This document shows positions 35,587-44,340 of a stretch of 64,000 nt of DNA, one piece after another (position 1 is the first letter of the stretch; the number at the start of each line of letters is the position of its first letter). Location of the stretch: assembly GCF_040081985.1 (NCBI RefSeq), contig NZ_JBEBMH010000003.1:1-64000 (forward strand), written 5' to 3'. The translations under genes and the position numbers were made by a program. The DNA comes from Kumtagia yinganensis (GTDB lineage Bacteria; Pseudomonadota; Alphaproteobacteria; Rhizobiales; Rhizobiaceae). The notes under the pieces were generated by a model. The model searched no databases. It was not told the DNA's origin and saw nothing but the letters and a program-made list of their open reading frames with translations.

Positions 35587-36333
35587 TCAGAGATGACTGA
35601 CCGTGTCGAACGACCGGCGCGCGAAACGCTCGATGTCGTTCGGATTGTCCTGTTCCATGACGTAGAAGCGGGCGGCCGACTTGTTTCCGAATGCCTGCAT
35701 CAGGCCCTTCCAGTCGACGGTGCCGTGTCCGACATCGGACCAGCCGTCCTCGTCCAGCCCCTCACCCTGCCTGGCGATGTCCTTGACGTGGACCGCCACG
35801 ATGCGGCGCCCGTATCTGTCGATCCACGGCATGGGATCGGCGCCGCCCCGGATGACCCAGGCCACATCCATCTCCCAGCCGATATCCGGCGCGACCTCGA
35901 GAATATGGTCCTGCGGCACGGAGCCGTCGGCCAGCGGCTTGAACTCGAAGTCGTGATTGTGCCAGGCGAATTCATATCCGGCCGCCTTGGCGGTCTCGCC
36001 GACCCTGGCGAGGCGCTCGCCAAAACCGCGCCAGCCGGCGGCGTCGGACGGGCGAAGGTCGGCCGCGATATGCGGGCAGATGATGACCTTCATGCCGAGC
36101 GTTTTGGCGATCCTTTCCGCGCCGGTAAAATCATTCTCCAGCATGTCGAGCGAAAAGTGCCCGGTCGGCATGGTCAGGCCGTTCTTGTCCAGCTCGGCCT
36201 TGAGCCCCTGCGGATCGGCGTAGACGCCGCCGAAACCTTCGACCTGCTTGTAGCCGACCTGCCCGAGGAGTTTCAGCACCTTGTCCCAGGGCTGGAAATT
36301 GCGGGCGCTGTAGAGTTGGAAGGACCAGGTCAT
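35587..36333 (-). CDS. Sugar phosphate isomerase/epimerase (TIM barrel)
   Basis: A 248-residue xylose-isomerase-like TIM barrel protein. FQLYSARNFQPWDKVLKLLGQVGYKQVEGFGGVYAD, FAWHNHDFEF, GWEMDVAWVIRGGADP and VHVKDIARQGEG contain the metal-binding Glu, Asp and His positions of the AP-endonuclease-2/IolE-like superfamily. It probably isomerises the sugar handled by the adjacent dehydrogenase. AGGAAAACATTG precedes the ATG. Confidence 0.85.
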   Translation of the reverse strand: MTWSFQLYSARNFQPWDKVLKLLGQVGYKQVEGFGGVYADPQGLKAELDKNGLTMPTGHFSLDMLENDFTGAERIAKTLGMKVIICPHIAADLRPSDAAGWRGFGERLARVGETAKAAGYEFAWHNHDFEFKPLADGSVPQDHILEVAPDIGWEMDVAWVIRGGADPMPWIDRYGRRIVAVHVKDIARQGEGLDEDGWSDVGHGTVDWKGLMQAFGNKSAARFYVMEQDNPNDIERFARRSFDTVSHL

Positions 36334-36370
36334 CAATGTTTTCCTGTTGAGTGGAAGAGAAGTCGAGGCG

Positions 36371-37456
36371 TCACAGCCGGACGCCGGTCGAAAGGTCGAA
36401 CAGCGAGGCGCGCAGCGGATCGAAGCCGATCGCCACCCGGTCGCCCACGGAGGGGGCGCGTTCGGAAGTGACGCGCACGGTGAAATTCTGGCCGCCGAGG
36501 CGCGTCCAGACCAGCGTGTCCGAGCCCATCGGCTCGACGACCTCGACCGTCGCCTGCTCGCTGAACGGCCAGTCGGCGCCAGAGTTGAGGCCGACATGCT
36601 CGGGGCGCATGCCGAAGACCGCCGGTCCCGGCCGGAAACCGGCGGCGTCGAAGGCATAGGTCGCAAGCGGAACGTCGAGCCCGTCGGCAAGGAAGCGGGG
36701 CTGCCCATCGCGCGCTTCGAGCGCGCCTTCGACGAAATTCATGCCCGGCGAGCCGATGAAGCCGGCGACGAAGCGGTTGACGGGTCTTGTGTAGATCGCC
36801 TGCGGCCGGTCGAGCTGCTGGATCAGGCCGCCCTTCATCACCGCGATACGGTCGGCCAGCGTCATCGCCTCGATCTGGTCGTGGGTGACGTAGATCATGG
36901 TGTTGCCGAGCGTCTGGTGCAGCCGCTTGATCTCGACGCGCAGTTCCGACCGCAACTTTGCGTCAAGGTTGGACAAAGGTTCGTCGAAGAGAAAAACGTC
37001 GACGTCTCGCACCAGGGCGCGGCCGATGGCGACGCGCTGGCGCTGGCCGCCGGACAGCGCCGACGGCTTGCGCTGCAGCAGCGGCTCGATCTGCAGGATG
37101 GAGGCGGCGCGCGCGATGCGCTTGGCGATCTCGTCCCTGGGCAGGCCGGCATTCTTCAGGCCGAAGGAAAGGTTCCCCTCGACCGACATCTGCGGATAAA
37201 GCGCGTAGGATTGGAACACCATGCCGATGCCGCGGTCCTTCGGTTCCTCCCAGGTGACGTTCTTGCCGTTGATGAAGATCTGCCCGTCGGTGACGTCGAG
37301 CAGGCCGGCGATGCAGTTGAGCAGCGTGGATTTTCCGCAGCCGGACGGCCCGAGCAGCACGATGAACTCGCCCTCCGCCACGTCGAGGTTCAGCGCCTTC
37401 AGCACTTCGACCGCGCCGAAATTCAGCGAAACGTCCTTGACCAGAACACTCGTCAT
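36371..37456 (-). CDS. Carbohydrate ABC transporter ATP-binding protein (UgpC/MalK type)
   Basis: 361 residues. Walker A (GPSGCGKST) is at about 36-44, signature LSGGQRQRVAIGRAL and Walker B VFLFDEPLSNLD follow, and the C-terminal OB-type regulatory domain contains FGMRPEHVG. It energises the two permeases encoded immediately upstream in the operon. As for other UgpC-type ATPases, it could serve more than one importer. Confidence 0.92.
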   Translation of the reverse strand: MTSVLVKDVSLNFGAVEVLKALNLDVAEGEFIVLLGPSGCGKSTLLNCIAGLLDVTDGQIFINGKNVTWEEPKDRGIGMVFQSYALYPQMSVEGNLSFGLKNAGLPRDEIAKRIARAASILQIEPLLQRKPSALSGGQRQRVAIGRALVRDVDVFLFDEPLSNLDAKLRSELRVEIKRLHQTLGNTMIYVTHDQIEAMTLADRIAVMKGGLIQQLDRPQAIYTRPVNRFVAGFIGSPGMNFVEGALEARDGQPRFLADGLDVPLATYAFDAAGFRPGPAVFGMRPEHVGLNSGADWPFSEQATVEVVEPMGSDTLVWTRLGGQNFTVRVTSERAPSVGDRVAIGFDPLRASLFDLSTGVRL

Positions 37457-37460
37457 CGCC

Positions 37461-38402
37461 TCAGCCCTTCACCGCGCCAGCGGCGATGCCGCGCACGAAC
37501 AGTTTTCCGGAGACGAAATAGACGACCAGCGGCACGAGGCCGGTGATGAGTGTCGCTGCCATGTTGACGTTGTACTCCTTCACGCCCTGAACCGAATTGA
37601 CGATGTTGTTGAGCTGCACGGTCATCGGATAGGTGTCCGGCTTGGTGTAGACGACGCCGAACAGGAAATCGTTCCAGATGCCGGTGACCTGCAGGATGAT
37701 GGCCACCACGAAGATCGGCAGGCTCATCGGCATCATGATGCGGAAATAGATGCCCCAGAAGCCGGCACCATCGACGCGCGCGGCCTTGAACAGTTCCTCC
37801 GGTAGCGCCGCGAAATAGTTGCGGAAAAGCAGCGTCAGGATCGGCATGCCGAAGATCGAATGGACGATGACGAGGCCGGTGAGCGAGCCATAGAGGCCCA
37901 TCTCCCTCAGCACGATGACGATCGGATAGATCATCACCTGATAGGGGATGAAGGCGCCGACGATCAGGATGGTGAAGAAGATGTCGGCGCCCTTGAAACG
38001 CCAGTTGGCGAGCGCATAGCCGTTCACCGACGCAATCGCGATCGACACGATCACCGACGGCACCGTGATGCGCACAGAATTCCAGAAACCGCGGCTGAGC
38101 CCATCGCAATTCAGGCCGGTGCAGGCGGTCGCCCACGCCTTGACCCAGGGCTCGAAGGTGATCTCCAGCGGCGGCGAAAAGATGTTGCCGACGCGGATCT
38201 CCGGCATTCCCTTCAGCGAGGTCACGATCATCACGTAGAGCGGGATCAGGTAATAGATCGCCGCGAAGATCAGCGTGCCGTAGATGAAGATGTTGCGCCG
38301 GGAGAAGGTGATGCGCGGTCTCGGGCCGCTCGGGCCTGCAAGCCTGCCGGCGACGGCATCGGCGCCTGCCACGGTTATGGCCAGGGTGGCGGGATTGGAC
38401 AT
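37461..38402 (-). CDS. Carbohydrate ABC transporter permease (MalG type)
   Basis: A 313-residue inner-membrane permease with about six helices. The EAA motif region (EELFKAARVDGAGFWGIYFRIMMPMSLP) couples to the ATPase. The N-terminus has a cytoplasmic extension of about 30 residues. It begins one base after the stop of the MalF-type permease gene and ends four bases before the ATPase gene, in a tightly packed operon. Confidence 0.91.
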   Translation of the reverse strand: MSNPATLAITVAGADAVAGRLAGPSGPRPRITFSRRNIFIYGTLIFAAIYYLIPLYVMIVTSLKGMPEIRVGNIFSPPLEITFEPWVKAWATACTGLNCDGLSRGFWNSVRITVPSVIVSIAIASVNGYALANWRFKGADIFFTILIVGAFIPYQVMIYPIVIVLREMGLYGSLTGLVIVHSIFGMPILTLLFRNYFAALPEELFKAARVDGAGFWGIYFRIMMPMSLPIFVVAIILQVTGIWNDFLFGVVYTKPDTYPMTVQLNNIVNSVQGVKEYNVNMAATLITGLVPLVVYFVSGKLFVRGIAAGAVKG

Positions 38403-38403
38403 G

Positions 38404-39297
38404 CTACCGCCTCCGCCCGAATTCGAGATAGGCCCATGGAACGATGATGATCGCCACCGTCACCAGCATCATCGTCGAGGCGGCAAAGCCCTGGCCGAGA
38501 TTCTGTGCCGCGAACATGTAGTCGTAGACGTATTTGGCGGGCACCTCGGAGGCGAGCGCCGGGCCTCCGCTGGTTTGCGCCACGACGAGGTCGTAGACGC
38601 GCACAATTCCGGAAGCGATGATCACCAGCGTGGTGATGAAGACCGGCCGCATCATCGGGATGACGATGAAGAGGTAGGTCTTCCACATCGGGATGCCGTC
38701 GACGCGCGCGGCCTTCCAGATGTCGTCGTCGATGCCGCGCAGCCCCGCCAGCATCAGGCACATGACCAGCCCGGTTCCCTGCCAAAGCCCGGCGAAGAGA
38801 ATGCCGTAGATGACCAGTTCCTTGGTGTAGAGCGGGTTGAAGGAGAAGCTCTCCCAGCCAAAACCCCTCACCACATGCTGCACCCCGAAGTCGGGATTGA
38901 GCAGCCATTGCCAGACAAGTCCGGTGACGACGAAGGAAAGCGCGAAGGGATAAAGGAAGATCGTGCGGAAAGCGTCTTCGAAGCGGATCTTCTGGTCGAG
39001 AAGTGCCGCGAGCATGAAGCCGATCAGCAGGGAAAAGATCAGCGACAGGCTGCCGTAGATCAGCAGGTTCTCGATCGAGATCAGCCAGCGCGGCGTGGTC
39101 CACAGGCGCTCGTACTGGTCGAGCCCTACGAAATTCAGGCGGGGCAGAAGCCGCGAATTGGTGAAGGAATGGACCACGGTCCAGACCGTGCCACCGACGA
39201 AGACCACAAGGGCGGTCAGGATCATCGGGATCGATGCGATCTTGGCGTTGAGGTTGCGAAACAACCGGCTCGGACGAGCCCTCGGGCCGTCGGTCAT
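38404..39297 (-). CDS. Carbohydrate ABC transporter permease (MalF type)
   Basis: A 297-residue inner-membrane permease with about six helices. The EAA loop is DDIWKAARVDGIPMWKTYLFIVIPMMRP. The start at 39297 follows GGTGAGC; the frame extends 15 codons upstream. It forms the channel with the MalG-type subunit. It is preceded by the solute-binding protein gene after 84 bases. Confidence 0.91.
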   Translation of the reverse strand: MTDGPRARPSRLFRNLNAKIASIPMILTALVVFVGGTVWTVVHSFTNSRLLPRLNFVGLDQYERLWTTPRWLISIENLLIYGSLSLIFSLLIGFMLAALLDQKIRFEDAFRTIFLYPFALSFVVTGLVWQWLLNPDFGVQHVVRGFGWESFSFNPLYTKELVIYGILFAGLWQGTGLVMCLMLAGLRGIDDDIWKAARVDGIPMWKTYLFIVIPMMRPVFITTLVIIASGIVRVYDLVVAQTSGGPALASEVPAKYVYDYMFAAQNLGQGFAASTMMLVTVAIIIVPWAYLEFGRRR

Positions 39298-39381
39298 GTG
39301 CTCACCGTCCTGAGGTCCGGGCAAAATCCGGACGCCGGCCACTGGGTGGAGCCGGCGCCGGGATGCCCCTTGGCGTGAAGA

Positions 39382-40620
39382 TCAGTCGGCGTTCGCGATG
39401 ATCTCGGCGAAGCGCTTCTGCGCGTCCTCCGGGGTCAGCGACGGCGTCTTGAAGAACTCCACGAAGAGGTCGTTGAGCTGGTTATTGGTGTCCTCGGTGT
39501 TGAGCTGGTTGGTGTCCGGTATGACATTGCCCGCAGCGAGGATTTCGAGGCCCTTCTTCATGCAGTCGTTGGCGGCGGCGAGATCGACGTCGCCACGCAC
39601 GGGCACCGAGCCCTTCTTGAGGTTGAAGGCCACTTGCGTGGTGGGGTCGAGCATGGTCTTGGCCAGCACGAACTGCGCCTTCGTCTTCTCCGCATCGTTG
39701 AGCTTGGGAAAGTAGAAGGCGTCGCCGCCGGTCGAGATCAGCGCGTTGACGCCGAGGCCGGGCAGGCAGGTGTAGTCCTTGCCCGCGACCTGGCCGGCCA
39801 CCTGGAACTCGCCCTGCGCCCAGTCGCCCATGATCTGGCCGCCGGCTTGGCCGGTAATCACGAGGTTCGTCGCTTGGTTCCAGTCCTGGACGTTCGACTT
39901 CGCCGACATCTTGCGCGCATCGTCGGCCGCCTTGAACACCTTGGCGATCTCCGGCCCCGCGGCGGCTTCCGCGTCATGGTCCTTGTAGACCTTGAGGAAG
40001 ACGTCCTTGCCGGCGATGGCGGGGATCAGCACGTTGAAGGCGCCCGTCGTCTGCCAGGGCTGGCCGCCGATGGCGAGCGGTATCTTGCCGGCCTTTTCCA
40101 GCGCGGGAGCGGCAGCGACGAACTCGTCCCAATTGGTCGGCACCGGCACGCCGGCATCCTCGAACGCCTTATTGGACAGCCAGAGCCACTGCCACGAGTG
40201 GATGTTGACCGGGGCGCAATAGACCTTGCCGTCGACGGTGCAACTGTCGAGCAGGCTTTTCGGCCGCACGATCTCGGCCCATTTCTCCTGCGTGGCGACC
40301 TCGGTCATGTCCTGCAGCAGGCCGGCTTCGATGAGCTCTTCCGCCTGGCGGCCGTGGTTGAACTGGAAGGCGCCCATCGGATCGCCGCCGGTGATGCGGC
40401 TGACCATGATCGGACGCGCCGTGTTGCCGGCGCCGGCTATGGCGGCGTCGATCCACTTATTGCCGGTGGCGTCGAAGGCCTTGGCGAATTCGGCCACCGC
40501 GGCCGCTTCACCGCCGGAGGTCCACCAATGGGCGACCTCGAGATCGGTGGCCGAGGCCGGGGCGATTGCGAAAAGTGCGGCGCCGGCCGCGAGCGCAGCG
40601 CGATAAAGTCGATAACGCAT
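39382..40620 (-). CDS. Sugar ABC transporter solute-binding protein
   Basis: A 412-residue periplasmic binding protein of the family-1 (MalE-like) type. The signal peptide (MRYRLYRAALAAGAALFAIAPASA) is followed by TDLEVAHWWTSGGEAAAVAEFAKAFD, usual for sugar/oligosaccharide binders. The start 40620 lies six bases after GGGAGGA; ATG 40626 is directly abutting that site and less likely. First gene of the sugar operon, with a LacI operator between it and its promoter. The GH43 enzyme at the operon end suggests a plant-type pentoside or oligosaccharide as ligand; this is inference. Confidence 0.92.
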   Translation of the reverse strand: MRYRLYRAALAAGAALFAIAPASATDLEVAHWWTSGGEAAAVAEFAKAFDATGNKWIDAAIAGAGNTARPIMVSRITGGDPMGAFQFNHGRQAEELIEAGLLQDMTEVATQEKWAEIVRPKSLLDSCTVDGKVYCAPVNIHSWQWLWLSNKAFEDAGVPVPTNWDEFVAAAPALEKAGKIPLAIGGQPWQTTGAFNVLIPAIAGKDVFLKVYKDHDAEAAAGPEIAKVFKAADDARKMSAKSNVQDWNQATNLVITGQAGGQIMGDWAQGEFQVAGQVAGKDYTCLPGLGVNALISTGGDAFYFPKLNDAEKTKAQFVLAKTMLDPTTQVAFNLKKGSVPVRGDVDLAAANDCMKKGLEILAAGNVIPDTNQLNTEDTNNQLNDLFVEFFKTPSLTPEDAQKRFAEIIANAD

Positions 40621-40636
40621 CGGCATTCCTCCCTGA

Positions 40637-40652
40637 ACTGAAACGTTACAGT
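40637..40652. promoter_or_regulatory. LacI-type operator, proximal to the binding-protein gene
   Basis: ACTGAAACGTTACAGT is a near-perfect 16-bp palindrome with the central CG typical of LacI-family operators. It lies 17 bases upstream of the binding-protein start. A sister site with one change (in the reverse reading) is at 40910-40925. Probably bound by the divergent LacI regulator. Confidence 0.7.
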
Positions 40653-40909
40653 TTTTTCTTAGGGGATTTGTCGAACCGACGCAACCCATGCCGACAAAAA
40701 GCGCCGCATTTTTTTCGATACCCGAATTATATGGCAGGCAACAAGCGTGCTGCATCGCCAAATTCCTCCCGCGCTGCAACATATACGCAAATCTTTTGCG
40801 CATAAATCCGGCACGGACCGACTTGTGAGCAAGTGTTTCCCATAGCGCACGGACCAACAGCGCGGCAGCCGTATCCACAGCAGCGGCGACGAGACGGGCA
40901 GCATTGAAA

Positions 40910-40925
40910 ACTGCAACGTTTCAGT
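40910..40925. promoter_or_regulatory. LacI-type operator, proximal to the regulator gene
   Basis: ACTGCAACGTTTCAGT; its reverse complement ACTGAAACGTTGCAGT differs from the site at 40637 at one position. It lies 83 bases upstream of the regulator start. The two sites are 273 bases apart, so looping between them or independent control of both divergent promoters is possible. Confidence 0.7.
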
Positions 40926-41007
40926 TTATCCCGAGCGAGGCGGTCGATGGCACATTTGCCGCCATGCGACGATTGCCGTTTGGCTGGACGGCTGATAGGC
41001 GGGCTTG

Positions 41008-42051
41008 ATGGATGGCGAAGGTGGACAGGAGCGGGCGGACGAACGGGCGGGCGAGGCATCGCGCCCGACGCTGAAAACCATCGCCTTCATGACCGGGCTC
41101 GGCGTCACCACCGTGTCGCGCGCGCTCAAGGACGCGCCGGACATCGGCGAGGAAACCAAGAAACGGGTCCGCCTGGTCGCCCGCCAGGTCGGCTACCGGC
41201 CGAACCGCGCCGGCGTGCGCCTGCGCACCGGCAAGACCAACGTCATCAGCCTTGTCCTCGACACGGAAGAGCAGGTCGGCGGCTTCGTCTCGGACCTCAT
41301 CTACGGCATTTCCGAGCAACTGGCTGCGACGCCTTATCATCTGATCGTCACGCCCTACTCCCGCAACAACGACCCGATGGAACCCGTGCGCTACGTGGTC
41401 GAGACCGGGTCGGCCGACGGCATCATCATCTCGCGCACGGAGCCCCAGGACGCGCGGGTGCGCTACATGACCGAGCGGGGCTTTCCGTTTGCCACGCATG
41501 GCCGCACCGACATGGGCATCGACCACCCGTTCCATGATTTCGACAACCGCGCCTACGCCGTCCAGGCCGTGCGCAAGCTGGCCGAACTCGGCCGCAGGCG
41601 GCTGGCGCTGCTCGCCCCGCCGCGCCGCCTCACCTACCACAACCATATGCGCGACGGTTTCCTCGAGGCGCTGGCCGAGGCCGGCCTCACGGAGGCGCCG
41701 TTCACCGGCGCGACGGTGGATCACTCCATCGACGATATCCGTGGGCGCATGACCGAGCTGATGAGCCGGCCCAACCGGCCCGACGGCATCGTCTCGGGCA
41801 GCGGCCAGGCGACCTTTGCCCTGGTGGCAGCGGTCGAGGATGTCGGGCTCACCGTCGGCAAGGACGTCGACATCGTGTCGAAACAGTCGTCGCGTCTGCT
41901 GCACCTTCTGCGGCCGACGCTCTACGTCGTCAATGAAAGCGTCCGCTTCGCCGGCAGCGAACTCGCCCGCTCGGTGCTGGGCGCCATCGAAGGCAAGAAC
42001 CCCAAAAGCCTGCAGAGCCTGTCGCTGCCGACCGAGGTGGAAGCGCGGTAG
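41008..42051 (+). CDS. LacI family transcriptional regulator
   Basis: 347 residues. The helix-turn-helix (about 22-70) reads TLKTIAFMTGLGVTTVSRALKDAPDIGEETKKRV, with the hinge RPNRAGVRLRTGKTNVI. A sugar-binding effector domain fills the rest. There is an N-terminal extension of about 20 residues. ATG 41008 is taken; TTG 41005 is adjacent. It is divergent from the sugar operon and flanked by matching operators, so it is the likely repressor, released by the transported sugar. Confidence 0.9.
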   Translation: MDGEGGQERADERAGEASRPTLKTIAFMTGLGVTTVSRALKDAPDIGEETKKRVRLVARQVGYRPNRAGVRLRTGKTNVISLVLDTEEQVGGFVSDLIYGISEQLAATPYHLIVTPYSRNNDPMEPVRYVVETGSADGIIISRTEPQDARVRYMTERGFPFATHGRTDMGIDHPFHDFDNRAYAVQAVRKLAELGRRRLALLAPPRRLTYHNHMRDGFLEALAEAGLTEAPFTGATVDHSIDDIRGRMTELMSRPNRPDGIVSGSGQATFALVAAVEDVGLTVGKDVDIVSKQSSRLLHLLRPTLYVVNESVRFAGSELARSVLGAIEGKNPKSLQSLSLPTEVEAR

Positions 42052-42102
42052 GCTTTTGGTCGCGCCGGATCGGCGGCGCCCTTCCCGGAGGGACGGCCGC
42101 CT

Positions 42103-43539
42103 TCAGGAAAAATCGGCTAGCCCGCTGCCCCACGGCCCGTGATGCTTGTCGACGCCGTCAACGCGGTCAAACCCGTGCGCGCCAAAAAAGTCGCGTTGTG
42201 CCTGGATGAGGTTCGCCGTGCCGCGTCCGCGCCGATAGCTGTCGAAATAGCCGAGCGCCGAGGCGAGCGCGGGCACCGCGAGGCCATTGAGCGCGGCGAC
42301 CGACACGGTGCGGCGTAACGCCCCGTCGGTCTCCTTCACCAGCGCCGCGAAGGCCGGTGTGATCACCAGATTGTCGGCATCGGGTGCCGCGCGGAACGCC
42401 GAGGTGATGTCGTCGAGGAATTGTGAGCGGATGATGCAGCCGGCGCGCCAGATCTGCGCGATCGTCGGCATCGGCAGGTTCCAGCCGAACTCTTTTGAGG
42501 CTTCAGCCATCACCGCAAAACCCTGGGCATAGGCGCCTATCTTGCCGGCGAGCAGCGCCAGTTCGAGATCGGCGATCAATTGCTTGCGGTCCAGCGACTT
42601 GATCTGGCCGGCGGCGGGCAGCCCGAGAACCGTCTCGGCCTTCTCGCGCTGCGCCTTGAAGGAGGACAGGCTGCGGGCGGCCACCGCCGCCTCGATGCCG
42701 GTCGCCGGCACGCCCATATTCTGCGCCTCGATCGCCGACCATTTGCCGGTGCCCTTCTGCCCCGCCTTGTCGACGATCATGTCGACCATCGGCTTGCCGG
42801 TGATCGGATCGGTCGCGCCCAGAACGATGCCGGAAATCTCGATCAGGTAGGATTCCAGCCGGCCCTTGTTCCAGGTGTTGAAGATCTCGCTGCATTCGGC
42901 GGCGGAAAACCCCAGCCCGTCGCGCAGAATGCCATAGATCTCGGCGATCATCTGCATGTCGGCATATTCGATGCCGTTGTGGATGGTTTTCACGAAATGC
43001 CCGGCACCGTTCGGCCCGAGCCAGGCGGCGCAAGGCTCGCCCTTGTATTTCGCCGAAATGTCGAGCAGCACCTTTTCGATGCGCTTGAAGGACTGCTCGG
43101 TGCCGCCGGCCATGATCGACGGGCCGTGGCGGGCGCCCTCCTCGCCACCGGACACGCCCATGCCGATGAAGGTCAGGCCGGTGCCGTCGAGTTCGTTGAA
43201 GCGGCGCATCGTGTCGCGGAAATTGGCATTGCCGGCATCGATGATGATGTCGTTGGCCGACAGCACGCCGCGCAGCAGCGCGATCTGTTCGTCCACCGGC
43301 TTGCCGGCCTGGGTCATGATGACCACCGGACGCGGCGGCTCTATCGCCTCGGCCAGCGCCTCGATCGTGTCGCAGGGCACGACCATGTCGCGGAGCGGCC
43401 CGGCCTCGGCGGCGAATTCGTGGGTGCGCGAGGTCGTGCGGTTGTAGACCGCGATGCGATGGCCTTTCTCGGCGATGTTGAGCGCCAGGTTCGATCCCAT
43501 CACGCCAAGGCCGATCAGGCCGATTTCGGCTTTTTGCAT
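42103..43539 (-). CDS. gnd: 6-phosphogluconate dehydrogenase (decarboxylating)
   Basis: 478 residues, catalysing NADP-dependent oxidation and decarboxylation of 6-phosphogluconate to ribulose 5-phosphate. It shows the Rossmann motif GLIGLGVMGSNLALN, the substrate signature GVSGGEEGARHGPSIM and the catalytic lysine in HFVKTIHNGIEYADMQ. The length is typical of the long decarboxylating form. The start 43539 follows GGAAGCG. Converges with the LacI gene. Confidence 0.95.
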   Translation of the reverse strand: MQKAEIGLIGLGVMGSNLALNIAEKGHRIAVYNRTTSRTHEFAAEAGPLRDMVVPCDTIEALAEAIEPPRPVVIMTQAGKPVDEQIALLRGVLSANDIIIDAGNANFRDTMRRFNELDGTGLTFIGMGVSGGEEGARHGPSIMAGGTEQSFKRIEKVLLDISAKYKGEPCAAWLGPNGAGHFVKTIHNGIEYADMQMIAEIYGILRDGLGFSAAECSEIFNTWNKGRLESYLIEISGIVLGATDPITGKPMVDMIVDKAGQKGTGKWSAIEAQNMGVPATGIEAAVAARSLSSFKAQREKAETVLGLPAAGQIKSLDRKQLIADLELALLAGKIGAYAQGFAVMAEASKEFGWNLPMPTIAQIWRAGCIIRSQFLDDITSAFRAAPDADNLVITPAFAALVKETDGALRRTVSVAALNGLAVPALASALGYFDSYRRGRGTANLIQAQRDFFGAHGFDRVDGVDKHHGPWGSGLADFS

Positions 43540-43643
43540 GTCGCGCTTCCGCCCTTGCTGCTTGTTGGCTCCGCCCCTTTGTGGGCGGTGGCGGATGTTT
43601 GACGCCACACGCCGGCTTCGTCAACCGCCGCCGCCGGACCTCT

Positions 43644-44099
43644 TCAACGCGATTTCGTCAGCGCCTTGCGAAACGCTTCCAGCGTCTCGGCGCTGACGTA
43701 GTGTTCGATGCCTTCCGCGTCGATGCGCGCGGTCTCGGCACTGACGCCGAGCGAACACAGGAAAGCCTCGACGGTCTCGTGGCGGGCGCGGCTGTCCTGC
43801 GCGATCTTGCGGCCGGCGTCGGTCAGAAACACGCCGCGATACGGTTTTCGCGTCACCAGCCCGTCGGCGGTCAGCCGCGCCAGCATCTTCGCCACCGTCG
43901 GCTGGGCGACGCCGAGCCGTGCCGCGATGTCGACCTGCCGCGCCTCATTGCCGTCCTCGATCAGGTCGGCGATCAGCTCGACATAATCCTCGACCAGCGA
44001 CGTGCGGCGCGCCTCCCGCGACTGACGAAACCCCTCGGAGTGCGTCTCCGCGGTGGGCAGCGGTTGCTGGCGCGGTCTCGGGCGGCGTTTTCCCAGCAA
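43644..44099 (-). CDS. mntR: Manganese-responsive regulator (DtxR/MntR family)
   Basis: 151 residues. The winged helix-turn-helix EARQVDIAARLGVAQPTVAKMLARLTADGLVTRKPYRG is followed by the metal-binding/dimerisation helices with H106, E110 and HYVS. It is of the MntR length, without an SH3 domain. The start is assigned to TTG 44099 with GGAG nine bases upstream; no in-frame ATG fits. It is divergent from mntH, the usual target, with a palindrome in the shared region. Confidence 0.88.
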   Translation of the reverse strand: MLGKRRPRPRQQPLPTAETHSEGFRQSREARRTSLVEDYVELIADLIEDGNEARQVDIAARLGVAQPTVAKMLARLTADGLVTRKPYRGVFLTDAGRKIAQDSRARHETVEAFLCSLGVSAETARIDAEGIEHYVSAETLEAFRKALTKSR

Positions 44100-44258
44100 T
44101 CGTGCGTTCTCCGTCTGCGTTCGTCCTCAAGGTTATGAATGATAGCACGGACTCTCATTTTCCGCCGGGTGGAATACCGCCGCGGCCGATCTTTCCCCAA
44201 ACTCCTGCCGGAGCGGCTCTCCCACCTGCCGCCAGGGCAAGGTGCGTAGCCTGATAAA

Positions 44259-44277
44259 TGTAATATAGCCTATTGCA
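44259..44277. promoter_or_regulatory. Candidate MntR operator upstream of mntH
   Basis: TGTAATATAGCCTATTGCA is an imperfect 19-bp palindrome (arms TGTAATA and TATTGCA) in an AT-rich patch 63 bases before the mntH start. It sits between mntR and mntH and has an AT-rich dyad architecture seen for manganese-regulator boxes. Binding is inferred. Confidence 0.5.
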
Positions 44278-44340
44278 TAATGTTGAGACTTGGCACAAAT
44301 TAGGGACAGTGACGCAAGGCGTATGCGGCAAAGGCACGAA

